DNA from: Cannabis sativa
Taxonomy: Eukaryota; Streptophyta; Magnoliopsida; Rosales; Cannabaceae
Direction of reading: 5' to 3'
DNA length: 64,000 nt
NCBI RefSeq assembly: GCF_029168945.1
Contig: NC_083603.1
Location: 20,088,001-20,152,000, forward strand
The position numbers and the translations under genes are program-made. Below are positions 12,299 to 24,116 of the stretch, piece by piece. Under the pieces are notes generated by a model. It was not told the origin of the DNA. It did no database searches and was given only the letters and a program-made list of their open reading frames with translations. Numbering within the stretch: position 1 is the first letter of the stretch; every line of letters starts with the position of its first letter.

Positions 12299-13822
12299 TT
12301 AGAGAATTTTGTTCATCATCACATAATAGTGCGCTTGATATTGTATCCTTCTAGATAGTGCCTTCTCTTGGGGCAACTCGCCTTTTGTTATGTATTCGAT
12401 GATGGGGACCATCCAGCTGGGCTCTTGCTCAACTGTTGCTATGGCATTTTTTACTTTGATGCTTGGCTCTGTCAAGCGTTCCACAGGTACCACCCCCAGT
12501 TTCTCAATTTCGCTGTCTGAAGCTAATTTAGCCAGACAGTCCCTGTGAGCATTCTTTTCCCTGGGGATTCTTTCTACTTTATAGTCCGTGAACTCGTGGA
12601 GTAGTTCCCGGACTATCGCCACGTATGCGGCCATTTTTTCTCTGCGCGTCTGATATTCTCCCGACACCTGGTTTACTACCAGTTGCGAATTGCTGTAGAC
12701 TTCTACTCTTTTAGCCCCCACGATTTTCGCTAATCTCAGCCCTGATATCAGGGCTTCGTATTTGGCCACATTGTTAGAAGCAGAGAATTCGAACCGTAGG
12801 GTTGCTTGGAGTCGAAGTTCATTCGGGGATATCATTGCGACCCCTGCTCCGGATCCGTTCTCGTTGGAGGCGCCATCCACGAATACCTTCCATGCCGGGA
12901 CTGGTGGTGTGGGTATGTTTGCGGTAGCTTCAGCTTCATTGCTCTCCGTGATGAAGTCTGCTAGCGCCTGCCCTTTTATGGAAATGCGTGGAATGTAGTG
13001 TAGATCAACATGGCTTAACTCCATTGCCCATTTGAGGAGCCTTCCGGATGCCTCTGGCTTTTGTAAGACTTGCCGGAGCGGGTGGTTGGTTAATACCTTG
13101 ATTGGGTGAGCTTGGAAGTAAGGTCTCAACTTTCTTGAGGCCATCAAGAGGCAAAAAACTAGTTTTTCGATCACCGGGTATCGCGTCTCCGCTCCTATCA
13201 TGCGCTTGCTGACATAGTACACAGGATGCTGAGTTTTTTCCTCTTCCCGTACTAGGGCTGCGCTAACCGCATTCTCAGAGACAGCCAAGTATAGGAACAA
13301 GTCCTCTCCGAGAATGGGCTTTGATAGGATTGGTGGCTTAGCCATGTGCTCTTTCAGTTTTTTGAATGCCTCCTCGCACTCGTCGGACCATTCGAATTTC
13401 TGACATTTCTTCAAGATGTTGAAGAAGGGAATGCATTTGTCTGTGGATCGGGAGATAAAACGGCTCAGGGCAGCGACCTTTCCGGTTAAACTCTGGACAT
13501 CTTTGTGATTCTTGGGGGAAGGCATGCTCATGAGAGCTTGGATTTTTTCTGGATTTGCCTCAATTCCCAGCTGACTGACAATGAAGCCCAGAAACTTTCC
13601 CGACTTAACCCCAAAAGTGCACTTCTTCGGGTTGAGTTTCATTCTGTATCTCCGGACCACTTCGAAGCATTCTTCTAGGTCGTCTGCGTGGCTATCGCAC
13701 GCCTTTGATTTGACCAGCATGTCGTCCACGTATACCTCCATATTTTGCCCCAGAAGGCCCTTGAGCATCCGGTTCACCATTCTTTGGTAAGTTGCACCAG
13801 CATTCTTCAGTCCGAAGGGCAT
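12299..13822 (-). pseudogene. Tat element RT (C-terminal part), RNase H and second RNase H
   Basis: The frame begins at the 'MPFGLKNAGATYQR' motif. The RT active site 'YVDDML' follows at about residue 31. Next come the thumb and connection, the first RNase H ('LFLYLAVSENAVSAALV') and then a second RNase H of the archaeal type used by Tat elements ('VFVDGASNENGSG', 'YEALISGLRLA'). In the second domain the expected catalytic Asp of the 'YSDSQ' motif reads Asn ('VYSNSQLVV'), so that domain should be inactive. It is cut from the upstream frame by a stop at 13894-13896 and a one-base shift in a C/G run near 13840. Confidence 0.9.
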
Positions 13823-13893
13823 GACCAGGTAGCAGTATACCCCCTTTCGGTCCTGAAGCTAGCGCACTCCTGATCCGCAATGTGCATCTTAAA

Positions 13894-15255
13894 CTAGTTG
13901 TAACCGGCGTATGCGTCCATGAAAGACAATAGCTTGAATCCAGAGGTGGCGTCCACCATCTGGTCGATTCTTGGCAAGGGGAAACAATCTTTTGGGCAGG
14001 CTTTGTTTAGATCGGTAAAGTCTATACAAACCCGACATGTCCCGTTGGGCTTCGGCACCAGTACCGGATTGGCTAGCCATTCTGGGTAATACACATCCCG
14101 AATCATGCAACTGGTTAGCAATTTGTCCACCTCTTTTTCTAAGGCTTCAGCCTTCACTGAGTCGAGGGGGGGTCGTTTCTGTTGAACCGGTGGCATGTCC
14201 AGGTTGACATTAAGGACGTGGGTTATGACGTGGGGGCTTATGCCGGTCATGTCCTCTTGACACCATGCAAAAACATCCGTGGCGCCCCTTAGTGTCTTTA
14301 TTATTTTTTCTTTTTCCTCCGGTTCTAGGCTCTTTCCTAGCCGGAGGACTTTGGTGGAGTCGAGGTCACACACTGACACTTCCTTGACGTCCTCCATGGG
14401 TTCTACAATTTTTTCGGATCCCACACGGGGATCCAACTCATCTTCTTCCGCCATTTCAGGCTCAATAGTTTCACGGACCATTAGGACGGGTAGGTGGGCA
14501 GCAACGTTGTAACACTGGCTGGCCTCCCCTTGGTTCGCTCTTACGGTTCCTATTCCATCCTCTTGAGTAAGGAATTTTAGGCACAAGTGCCTAATTGACG
14601 TGACTGCACCAAAATCCACCAGGGCTGGTCGGCCGAGGATTGCATTAAAAGTTGTTCGGCAGTCTACCACCACAAATGTGCAGTATTTGAAAGTGCTTTG
14701 AGGTGTGTCTGGGCACAAGGTGACTGGGAGCCTCACTTTTCCCATTGGGATAAGTGTTGTTCCATTAAATCCCATGAGCTGGGAACCGCTTGGTGAAAGA
14801 TCTCGGTCCGTCAAGCCTATTGCAGTGAAGGCTTCTTTGAAGAATAAATTCACAAAACTCCCGTTGTCGATTAGGACTCTAGCCACAATCTTATTGGCAA
14901 TGGGAGTCTCTATGACAAGGGGGTCATGATGAGGAAAACACACTGTCTTAGCGTCCTCTTCTGTGAATGTAATGGGCTGATCCATTAGCTGGAGCCTTTG
15001 AGCTGGGAGTTGAGTAACTTCCCGAATCTCACTGTGTTTCACGGCCCCTGCGTAACGTTTCAGCTCCTTTCGGGTAGTTCCCCCGATGTAAGGTCCTCCT
15101 GAGATCATAGCCACTCTTCCGTTGGGTCTTGGCGGCAGGCCAGGAATATGTTGGGCATCTCCGGGGGGAGCAACTGGGGCTAATGCTCCGGCTACACCCC
15201 CTGGTGCTCCTTGAGGCAAAGCTCCTGCTGCCTGAACCGGATTGAGGTGAGGCAA
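13894..15255 (-). pseudogene. Tat element protease and RT (N-terminal part)
   Basis: The aspartic protease active-site region is 'VLIDNGSFVNLFF', where lineage members usually have D-G/S-G-S-S. The flap-side 'AILGRPAL' block confirms the fold. About 190 residues later the RT starts ('NPVLVPKPNGTCRVCIDFTDLNKACPKD' region), and the frame ends at 'FMDAYAGYN' where CAG (Gln) has probably become TAG at 13894-13896. Upstream, another stop at 15274-15276 (TAA, probably from CAA) separates it from the zinc-knuckle segment. Confidence 0.88.
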
Positions 15256-15513
15256 CCGGTTCTTGATCCATTCTTAGAGATGTCCCAATCGGATCAAGTT
15301 TTTGATCTCGTCCTTGAGGTTTTTGCATTCATTGGTGTTGTGCCCAATGTCGTTGTGGTACTCGCATCTTTTGTTGGGATCCCTTCGGGAGCTATCCTTG
15401 TACAGAGGAGGCGGTCTCCGGTAGTGCGTATTTTGCCTGGTAGCAAAATACACACGCTCTTGTGAGTCCGTTAGCTCCGTGTACTAGGTGTACAGGGAAG
15501 TGTACCCCCTTTT
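15256..15513 (-). pseudogene. Tat element gag C-terminus with zinc-knuckle-like motif
   Basis: Reading through stops at 15484-15486 (TAG) and 15274-15276 (TAA), the frame encodes a C-x2-H-x4-H-x4-C motif ('CEYHNDIGHNTNEC') followed by 'LKDEIKNLIRLGHL'. This is the usual Tat gag-pol linker. It is in phase with both the gag frame above and the protease frame below. Confidence 0.75.
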
Positions 15514-16296
15514 CTACCGCTTGTCCTCCGTCCGGCTGCTACCTTTTGAGGACCTTTTGCTCTGAGAGCCTTGAGAAGGACCGGTTAAGCTTGCGGCTGG
15601 AGCGGAGTGCGACGGGGCTTGTCCATTCATTCCTGAGGGATTTCCAAAGTGAGAAGATGCAGGGGCCAAGGCCTGGCCTTGACTATATCTAGGAGTAGCA
15701 GAAAATTGAATGCCGCTCATAGGTGGAGCGGCTGTTGGTAAGGTTCCGGGGATCTGGGCTCCGGGTACATATCCCGCTATCCCGGTGGGGTAGTATCCCC
15801 CATAGGCCACTATTTGGGCTTTTTCCAAGTTGACGTATTTTTGGACTCTCTTCTGGAAATCTTGAAGGTTGGAAGCTCCTTCTTGTTGTAACTCGTTCCA
15901 GAATGGAGTCCCTGTACGGATGCCCGCTTGAAGAAGAGCAAGCTGTTGTCCGTCATCGACTTTCTTGGTTTTTGAGGCTTCTTCCTTGAACCTCTTTATG
16001 AAATTCTTCAATGTCTCCATGGGCAGCTGCTTGATGTTAGTCAAGGCGCTGACCTCCAGATTAACCTTCCTTGCAGCGACAAACTGTCTCCGAAAGCTGG
16101 TTTGCAACTTATTCCAGCAATCCACAGATCCTAGTTCCAGTTTCTTGAACCACTCTTCCGCGGACCCGCTTAGAGTAAGCGGGAAGCACAAACATTTGGC
16201 GTCGTTGCTGACTCTCATGACTGTCATGACTCGATTGAACCGTGACAGGTGATCGCCAGGGTCTGAGTTCCTGGTATAAGCTGCCATTTCGGCCAT
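15514..16296 (-). pseudogene. Tat element gag core (retrotransposon gag domain)
   Basis: The 260-residue frame contains the capsid-type gag domain: 'PGDHLSRFN', 'LTLSGSAEEWFKKL', 'CWNKLQTSFRRQF', 'LKNFIKRFKEEA'. A Pro/Gly/Ser-rich tail follows. It should assemble the virus-like particle. The N-terminal part of gag lies in other phases (16224-16427 and upstream), so at least one frameshift separates it from the real start. It ends in a stop at 15514-15516. Confidence 0.85.
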
Positions 16297-16689
16297 CTTA
16301 AAATTTTTGGGGAGCTTTGCTTCCAGGATGTGCTTGGCACATGGCTCCCGGTCTTCACAGTCAGAGTCGGAGTCATCGCCTTTTTGTCTTCGGGAGACTC
16401 GGGCAATGTCTTTTCAGAGTATGGCAAGCTCAGCCATGATTCCTTCGTTTAACGTTCCCGTAGAGACTGCGGGCCCGTATTTCTTTTGGTCCAGGTGATC
16501 CCGGAGGTCACCGTGTTTCCCGTTAATCTGATGTCTTAGATCGATGGGAGGACATTTCTGGCCCCTTCTTCCTCCGGGTTCTTGGTGCACAGAAACGCTC
16601 TTTCGGTCCTCTCGATCTTGAGAGCCAAGACTCCCTTTTTGGACTTTGCCCCTCTACGGGCCTTTCCCTTTCGGGAAATCTGAGCAGAC

Positions 16690-17143
16690 CTATCGTGGAT
16701 CCTGTACCCTTTCCTTTTTCCCAGGAGTGGAAGTAGGATTTTTCTTCTGGTTCCCTTCAGAGGGATACCTTATAGGGCTAGGTTCCCTAGACTTCTGCTT
16801 TTGGGCACTTGGCAAGGATTCTCGTGGTGTCTCTCCAAGTCCAACAGGGATGGCTTTATGATGCATGTGGATTCCTGCTGCCTCCATGGCTTTTTGCATG
16901 GCCAGCATCACCTCTTGCATCTTTTGGTTTTGTTCTTTTTGGGTTGCGATTTCAGCTTCGTGATCAGCAGCCTTTTGTCTCAAGAGTACCAGCTTTGTGT
17001 AGCTACCTTCCTTCGTATTCGTCATCGTGGGTTCCTTCTTCCTCCTCAGATTCCACATTTGCTCGTGAGGCCACGTCCTCATCATTTGGGTCTTGAGCGT
17101 CTTGAGGAGGACGAGGTTGACGTGTGTTTCGAGTCTCCACCAT
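16690..17143 (-). pseudogene. Tat element gag N-terminus
   Basis: The likely gag start is the ATG at 17141-17143 on the - strand (protein starts 'MVETRNTRQPRPPQ'), 66 bases after the 5' LTR. That frame runs 47 residues to a TAG. Continuity resumes in another phase at 17085-16690, with a Gln/Glu/Lys-rich stretch ('AADHEAEIATQKEQNQKMQE') that looks like a coiled coil. One or more frameshifts therefore lie in the first 100 codons. Confidence 0.7.
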
Positions 17144-17209
17144 TGTTGTTTTGTAATGTTACTATCTACTTTCAGACGCTTCCTTCAGCTCTCAATGAAA
17201 GCACCAAAA

Positions 17210-17944
17210 TGTTGACCGAGGTTTTCGGCAACCAATATAATAATAGTATTTAAGAAAGCTATAAGGAATTAATGAGAGCGATTTTTACGTGGTTGGGGCA
17301 TTAATGAGCCTTAGTCCACGACTCTGTGTATTTATGAGAGTATTTATTACAGAGAATGTTCTTGGTGGTTTTCCTTTCTAGTTCTTATGAAACCCAGAAT
17401 TCTCGACCCCTGCCTTAATGAGTTTGGGGGGTATTTATAGTGTTTTTGTGGGGTGATCCCTAGAATTGAGGTACATGTCTTTCTGTAATTTTCAGTAAAG
17501 GCACACATTCCCATTGGATACATCATAGGAAATGCATGGTCTAATCCCTAAGCTTTTTAGGGGTTTAATGGACGTAGTCCTGTATCCGTCCTTGATTGAT
17601 GTGATTTCTCACAAAGTAGCCGTCACTAGGCTTATTAATCATAGTGTAGTAGCTGCAGAAAGGGGGTTACGCCGTCAGACTTTAATACATATGGCAGTTT
17701 CAATACGCCTTCTCTCATGCGGCATTAAATGCGAGGTGACTGTTCAAATAGGATTTGACACCTCTCGGAGATGCTTTGTTGTAGCTTTGCCCTCCGGGAG
17801 TATGTGAAACTCACATGCCTTCTCCGGGAGGCATGTTAAATGCTGATCCCTTTGACTAAAGAGACTTTTCCAAAGTTAAACCTCTTCAGTCTACGTGTCT
17901 CAATCCGGTTTGTCCACGTATTTTAGACAAAATCAGGGGCAACA
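17210..17944 (-). repeat. Tat element 5' LTR (right copy)
   Basis: It begins TGTTGACCGAGG and ends GGGGCAACA, giving perfect TGTTG/CAACA ends. On the - strand, the sequence just downstream of this LTR reads TTTTGGTGCTTTCATTGAGA and should hold the primer-binding site. I cannot match it to a specific tRNA with confidence. Confidence 0.9.
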
Positions 17945-18182
17945 CAAAGCACTGATGAAACAGGGACTTAGTCTTTTGAATCATATAATCACAATCACAT
18001 TCCACTGTGTTGACATTACTGCAATTGTGAATGACTATATGTTCTGGACTTAACATATTTTGTACATATATTAAACCATAAACATGAAAACTACATGTTA
18101 ACACAAATCACTTATAATCTCTAATTGATAACAAATCAGATTAGATTGTAATGGGTTTTATTTAGGGCATAAAATCCCAATA
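17945..18182 (-). mobile_element. Angela-type solo LTR, second part
   Basis: Begins with the CAAAG duplication of the Tat insertion and continues the LTR blocks seen in other copies ('actttccactgtgttgac' then 'tttatttagggcataaaa'). It ends CCCAATA, immediately followed by the GATAC duplication and the interrupted Athila RNase H frame. Confidence 0.85.
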
Positions 18183-18481
18183 GATACCACATGCTATTTC
18201 CTGCTCTAGAAAAACTCTGAATGATGTTCAATTCAATTATTCCACAACTGAGAAATAATTACTTGCTGTAGTCTTTGCCTTAGAAAAGTTTTGGTCTTAT
18301 CTGTTAGGATCTAAAATAATTGTTTATTCTAATTATGCTGCTTTAAGATATCTCTTGCCAAAGAAAGATGTAAAATCATGTTTAATTTGTTGGATACTTC
18401 TTTTACAAGAGTTTTATCTAGAAATTCGTGATAAAAAATGGTCTGAATATGTTGTTGCTGATGACTTATCTAGGCTAGTTA
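18183..18481 (+). pseudogene. Athila RNase H, second half
   Basis: After GATAC the translation continues RNase H across frame disruptions: 'TLNDVQFNYSTTEK' (here the Glu is catalytic in the family), '[24 protein letters not shown]', '[16 protein letters not shown]', 'VVADDLSRL'. The expected 'D' of the 'YSDHAAL' type motif reads Asn. Joined to 3329-3617 it makes one RNase H domain, which demonstrates the nesting. Confidence 0.8.
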
Positions 18482-19848
18482 TTGAAACTAGTAAAGAGCC
18501 TACCCCTATCACTGAAACTTTCTGATGAACAATTGATGTATGTTTCTTCTTTGCCTTGGTATGCTGACATTGTGAATTATCTTATTACTGGTGAAATACC
18601 ATCTCATTGGTCTAAACAAGATAATAATAAATTTTATTCGGAGGTGAAAATTTTTATCTTGGATGATCTATACTTGTTTAAATATTATCCTGATCAGAGT
18701 GTACGTAGATGTATCTCAAATTGTGATCAAACTAAAATATCTTTTTGTCACGATCATGCCCGTGGAGGCCATTTCAGTAGTAAAAAGACTGCTGCAAAAA
18801 TTTTACAATGTGGTTTTTATTGGCCCACAATTTTTCGTGATACATATGCATACTGTAAAGCCTGTGAATGTTGTCAAAAGTTAGGAAGTCGGTCTTGAAG
18901 AAACATGATGCCTTTAAACCCTATTCTTATTGTTGATGTATTTGATGTTTGGGGTATTGATTTTAGGGGACCTTTTCCTAACTCGTTTAGAAATTTGTAT
19001 ATTCTTGTTGGAGTTGATTGTGTTTCAAAATGGGTCGAAGTTGTCGCATGTCACACAAATGACCACAAAGTGGTGGTTCGTTTCTTGAAAGATAAAATTT
19101 TTTCCCATTTTGGCACACCTCATGCTATCATTAGTGATGGAGGTACACATTTTTGTAATAAGCCATTTGAACATCTCATGAAAAATTATGGCATTACACA
19201 CAAAGTCACTACACCATATCATCCTCAAACTAGTGGTCAAGTTGAAATCTCCAATAGGGAAATAAAGCACATCCTAGAAAAAATAGTCAACCCAACTAGG
19301 AAAGATTGGTCCTTGAGACTAACTGATGCTTTACGGGCATATCGTACTGCATACAAAACTCTCATTGGAATGTCACCTTACCGCTTAGTGTATGGAAAAG
19401 CCTGTCATTTACCTGTAGAGTTAGAGCATAGAGCCTTCTGGGCAATCACCAATTGAATTTTGCTCTAGACAAAGCGGGTGAGAAAAGAAAACTCCAATTA
19501 AATGAATTGGAAGAACTGAGAAACGATACCTACGATTGTGCAAAAAGTTACAAAGAACGTACAAAGTTGTATCATGGTAAGAGCATCTTGCGAAAAGATT
19601 TTTCTACTGGTCAGAAAGTTCTTATATACAACTCTCACCTTCATTTGTTTCTTGGTAAGTTACGTTCTAAATGGACTGGTCCATTTACTATTCGTACTAT
19701 TTTTCCTCACGGAGCTGTTGAAATTGAAAATTCTATAACTGGTAACATATTCAAAGTCAATGGACAACGGTTGAAACCATTTTTAGAATTAACACCACCT
19801 AAAGTGGAGGAAGCACTCCTTCACGATCCAATTTACCAAGGTCAGTGA
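18482..19848 (+). pseudogene. Athila integrase
   Basis: Three neighbouring frames make up the integrase. The first has the zinc-binding set ('HDHARGGHFSSKKTA' and 'CKACECC'). The second, in the same phase after a TGA at 18896-18898 (probably from CGA), has the DDE core: '[10 protein letters not shown]', 'IISDGGTHF', and '[13 protein letters not shown]' with the catalytic Glu. The third (from 19453, shifted by one base) holds '[16 protein letters not shown]' and '[22 protein letters not shown]', the C-terminal module typical of Athila. The coding region ends in TGA near 19848. Confidence 0.88.
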
Positions 19849-20056
19849 ATTCTTTCACTACTGGTCCTAGCTTTAATTGCTTTCTTTATTTTTCAGTATT
19901 TTAGTTTATTTTCTGTCATTTGTTTTTGTTAGAAAATCAACATCTATCACTGTGCATATTCTCTATTTTTTTCAGTTCTCATCTCATGTTCTTATCATAT
20001 ACATATTTAGACATTGAGGACACTGTCTCATTTTAGTTGGGGGTACTGAGTATATT
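19849..20056 (+). other. Athila post-integrase region
   Basis: Contains the 'cattgaggacactgtctcat' then 'TTAGTTGGGGGTA' block that commonly follows the integrase in Athila elements. It is interrupted after ATATT (20052-20056) by the Tekay insertion and resumes at 29112. Confidence 0.65.
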
Positions 20057-22126
20057 TGTAACGCCCTAATGCTAAGGCACGCTACAGTGCTTTTTCAATT
20101 ATAGTGCAATCTTTGCTAATCAAAGAATTTTCTCGAAAAACGTGTTAAATTAAAACTTTTGCATTAAATATTAAACTTTGTAATATAATAAAATATTTAC
20201 AAGTGTCGGGATCCCGTTTTCAAACTTTGTAAAATTTACTTTCCAAAATATACATTCCAAAATACACAAATTTACTGGTCGCAAAACGACTTTCAAAATA
20301 CAACTCCCAGATGTCCCGAGACCGAACACTCCAGGTCGCGCTGCTTAACATGTACAATCTCACCCGAGCTCAGGTTCACTCTTGTTCAGCCTTCGCCTTT
20401 CCTTTACCTACACATGGAAACAAAAACTGTGAGTCAACAGACTCAGTAAGAAATGCATATAACATATCATATAATTTCCGACCTGTAAATAGGCGCCCAT
20501 ACACCTATTTACAGAGCTTAACAGATGAGTATGAACGTTCAACACTAGGGTACAACCACTATACCACATACACATTGTACCTCACTGTACGAGTGCTGGT
20601 AGGGTTTATTCCGTACCCTGAGTACCACTGAGTGATAGACCACACACCTTAGCACTTTCCCGTGCCAGTGTTGGTATCACTGTATCGTACTTACAACAAC
20701 AATACTCACTATACCAATGCACTCTGTAACATATTCATACAAGTGTTGGTAGTGCAAATCATAATTTAAGCATGCATATACAAACACATATACACACATT
20801 CAGATAATCACATCACATATTATATTCAATTCTTACCTGTTTTCCGAATTCAAGTGTGCTGGCCGACCTGAACGGAAATCTCGTGCTAGATGGATGCCCT
20901 AATCACATTTTGAAAGTTACATGATTAAAACCCTAATCCCGGGAAACCCAAAATCAAAACCCTAGGTTCTGCTATAACCTTAATGGGTTATTCTAACTCT
21001 GGAAATGGGGAAACACCCAACCGAGGCACTGAAATGGACAAAAATTGAGAAAACGAAGTGTTCGGGAATCCTGCCAAAACCGGCTAGCCGGTTTTTGTGG
21101 CACTGCGAACCGGCTAGCCGGTTTGCACCAGTAATCCCAAAACACTTCATCTTTTGCTCAATATTCCACCAAATGTTACCAAACTTTCCAGAGCTCCTAA
21201 ACAATGCATACACGATAAAACCCAGCCAGTATTTCATAGAATAAACCAATCAAAATCAATTTGCCATTAAAGCTCAAAGCTTTGAACTCAATGTTCAAAG
21301 TTGCACAAAACTTAAACCAATCATCAAAACCAACAGCTAGGACTTAAAATCAACTCAACAAGACCCTAAAATTCGAACCCTTGGCAATTTAAACCTTAAC
21401 AGCCCCTAATTTACAATTTCACATATTTAAACCAAAGAAAAAGCTTAAAATCACATCTTCAAAAGTTCTAGGGCTTTACCTTTGATGAAACCTCCTTGAA
21501 TTCTAGCTAAATCCCAGAAAAATGGAAGGAAAAATCTGCTCCTTGCCCTAGCTTTGTCCCAGCCGAAAGTAGGAGAGAGAGAGTTCAAGAGATAACTCAA
21601 ATTTCTAATTTTCTTCTTTTTCTCTTAATTTCCTCAAATGAAAAAGGATTTTCCCCAATTAAATCTTGCTGAAAAATTAATGTGCTAGGTGTCAACTAAC
21701 TAAAAAGCCACCTATCCATGACTTAAATAAAAAGTCCAAATCGCCCTTTGACTCAAACTTAGGGTATTTCTAAAGCTAGGGGTAAAATGGTCAATTCCAT
21801 AACCCCGCTCAACCCCGACAATTTATTTTCTCTAAAATATTTCCCACTATGAAATAAGGTTCTAAACTTACCCATGTGATCAATCTAGCCATCCATCGCA
21901 TTTTCCGTTATCGCCGAACAAAAATTACAAAAATAACATATTTCACATATAAGCTAAATAATACCCCTAGAGTTTAATAAAATCTCCGAAATTGAGAAAT
22001 TATAACTCTAATATTTATTTCTAAATATTGGGGTCCACAATTAAATTAAGTCACATATAATAATAAAATAATAAAAATTAGTGCTAATTGCCCTTACTAA
22101 TCCAAATTACTAAAGCGGTCATTACA
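20057..22126 (-). repeat. Tekay 3' LTR (left copy)
   Basis: 2070 bp, from TGTAACGCCC to CATTACA. It contains two palindromes sharing the 16-bp core AACCGGCTAGCCGGTT, at 21078-21093 and 21108-21123. Open frames at 20311-20631, 20980-21249 and 21005-21244 have no family resemblance. Confidence 0.92.
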
Positions 22127-22137
22127 ATTATCCCCCC
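22127..22137 (-). other. Polypurine tract of the Tekay element
   Basis: On the - strand GGGGGGATAAT directly precedes the 3' LTR. This is the standard plus-strand primer of gypsy elements and sets the orientation. Confidence 0.85.
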
Positions 22138-24113
22138 ATTAATAGGATTTCGTCCTCGAAATCTAACCGGAATAGCTCTGGATGTTGAGTCCTCATATCC
22201 GACTCCAATTCCCAAGTGGCTTCTTCCACCTTACTGTTCCTCCAGAGCACCTTAACCAGTGCAATAGTCTTGTTCCGAAGAACTTTTTCCTTTCTATCCA
22301 GAATCTGTACAAGTTGCTCTTCATAGGATAAGTCTGGTTGTAGTTCAAGGGCTTCATAACTCAAGACATGAGTCGGGTCTAACACGTATTTCCTTAACAT
22401 AGAGATGTGAAATACGTCATGAACAGCCGATAACGCTGGTGGTAAGGCTAGCCGATATGCTACCTGCCCGACCTTCTCAAGTATCTGAAATGGCCCGATG
22501 AACCTAGGGCTTAACTTACCCGTCTTCCCGAAGCGTCTAATACCCTTCATTGGTGAAACCCGCAGGAAAAAATGTTCCCCTGCCTGAAATTTAACATCTC
22601 TACGCTTCGGATCAGCATAACTTTTCTGCCTGCTTTGAGCAGCAAGCATCCGAGCCTTGATCTTATCAATTGCTTCATTGGTCCTCTGCACTAACTCTGG
22701 ACCCAAGTACTTCCTTTCTCCCGTCTCATCCCAATGAATAGGAGAACGACATTTTCTACCATATAACATCTCATAGGGAGCCATCCCTATTATACTCTGG
22801 TAGCTATTGTTGTAGGAGAATTCAATTAAAGGCAAGTACTTACTCCATGAACCCTCAAATTCCATGACACAGGCTCGCAATAAGTCTTCCAAAATCTGAA
22901 TAGTTCTTTCTAACTGACCATCAGTCTGAGGGTGAAAGGCTGTATTGAACTTTAACTTGGTACCCATAGCCTTCTGAAGACTCACCCAAAACTTCGATGT
23001 AAACTTTGGATCCCTATCTGACACAATAGATTTAGGGGATCCATGGAGACGAACTATCCCCTTTACATACAATTCAGCGTACTGATCCACTGAATATGTA
23101 ACTTTCACTGGTAGAAAGTGAGCTGACTTTGTGAATCTGTCCACGATGACCCATACTGAATCGTACATCCCCGTAGTTCTAGGCAAACCAGTTACAAAAT
23201 CCATTGCAATGTCCTCCCACTTCCATTCTGGAAGGACTAAAGATTGCAGTAACCCTGCCGGCCTCTGATGTTCAGCTTTAATCTGCTGGCACGTTAAACA
23301 TTTGGACACATAGTCCACCACATCTCTTTTCATCCCATACCACCAGAAGTAGGGTTTCAAATCCTGATACATTTCGGTGGTTCCCGGATGCAATGAATAA
23401 GGTGTGGTATGAGCTTCATCTAGTATCTCTTTTTTAAGCTCATCAACATTAGGAACACAAACTCGAGCTTTGTATAACAACATTCCACTGTTCGAGATTG
23501 AAAAGCCTCTAGGCCGACCAGCTATTACTTCGTCTCGAACCTTAATTAACTCGAGATCTTCCAGTTGTGCCTTTCTGATTCTCTCCAATAGATCAGATTG
23601 GAGTGTCAAATTATGCAATTTCCAGACCACAAACTCAATCCCTGCACTAACCATTTCCGAGGCTAGTTGAGGGGCTATCATAACCGTAGTACAAACCTGC
23701 CAGGGACCTTTTCTGCTTAAAGCATCGGCCACAACATTGGCTTTCTCGGGATGATACAAAATTTCACAGTCGTAGTCCTTAACCAATTCCAACCACCTTC
23801 TCTGCCGCACATTCAAATCTTTTTGGGTGAAAAAGTATTTGAGACTCTTATGATCAGTATAAATCTCACACTTTTCACCGTAAAGATAATATCGCCATAT
23901 CTTTAAAGCAAAAACCACAGCAGCGAGCTCTAAATCATGAGTTGGATAACGCTGCTCATAATCTTTCAGTTGACGAGAGGCATAGGCTATGACTCTGTCA
24001 GCTTGCATCAGAACACATCCCAGTCCCTGTCTGGACGCATCACAATAAATCACAAATTTCTCTTGATCTGATGGAAAAGCTAACACCGAAGCTGTTATCA
24101 AACGTTGCTTCAA
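22128..24113 (-). pseudogene. Tekay RNase H, integrase and chromodomain
   Basis: The 661-residue frame begins in RNase H ('[18 protein letters not shown]', '[17 protein letters not shown]', '[12 protein letters not shown]', 'NVVADALSR': all four acidic positions kept). Integrase follows: the zinc set ('[12 protein letters not shown]', 'CLTCQQIK') and the core Asp in '[10 protein letters not shown]', Asp in 'IVSDRDPKF', Glu in '[10 protein letters not shown]'. The C-terminus carries a GPF module ('[16 protein letters not shown]') and a chromodomain ('[15 protein letters not shown]', '[11 protein letters not shown]') thought to guide insertion into heterochromatin. It is cut from RT by TAG at 24117-24119, probably once CAG. 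Confidence 0.92.
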
Positions 24114-24116
24114 CTC

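Larger units (their letters stand above)
6197..17944 (-). mobile_element. Complete Tat/Retand-type Ty3/gypsy element, 11.7 kb
   Basis: The element has LTRs at 6197-6940 and 17210-17944 and 5-bp duplications CAAAG at 6192-6196 and 17945-17949. It carries a polypurine tract beside the left LTR. On the - strand it encodes gag, protease, RT, RNase H, a second RNase H and integrase. A second RNase H after the normal one, and an extra antisense gene between pol and the 3' LTR, are marks of the Tat lineage. The LTRs differ at roughly 3% of positions by my reading, mostly transitions, plus one small indel. It is no longer autonomous: gag and pol each carry stops and frameshifts. Confidence 0.9.

Noticed and set aside
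20980..21249. 89-residue frame, repeated at 27969-28238
   Set aside because: Present in both Tekay LTRs around the palindromes; a by-product of LTR sequence.
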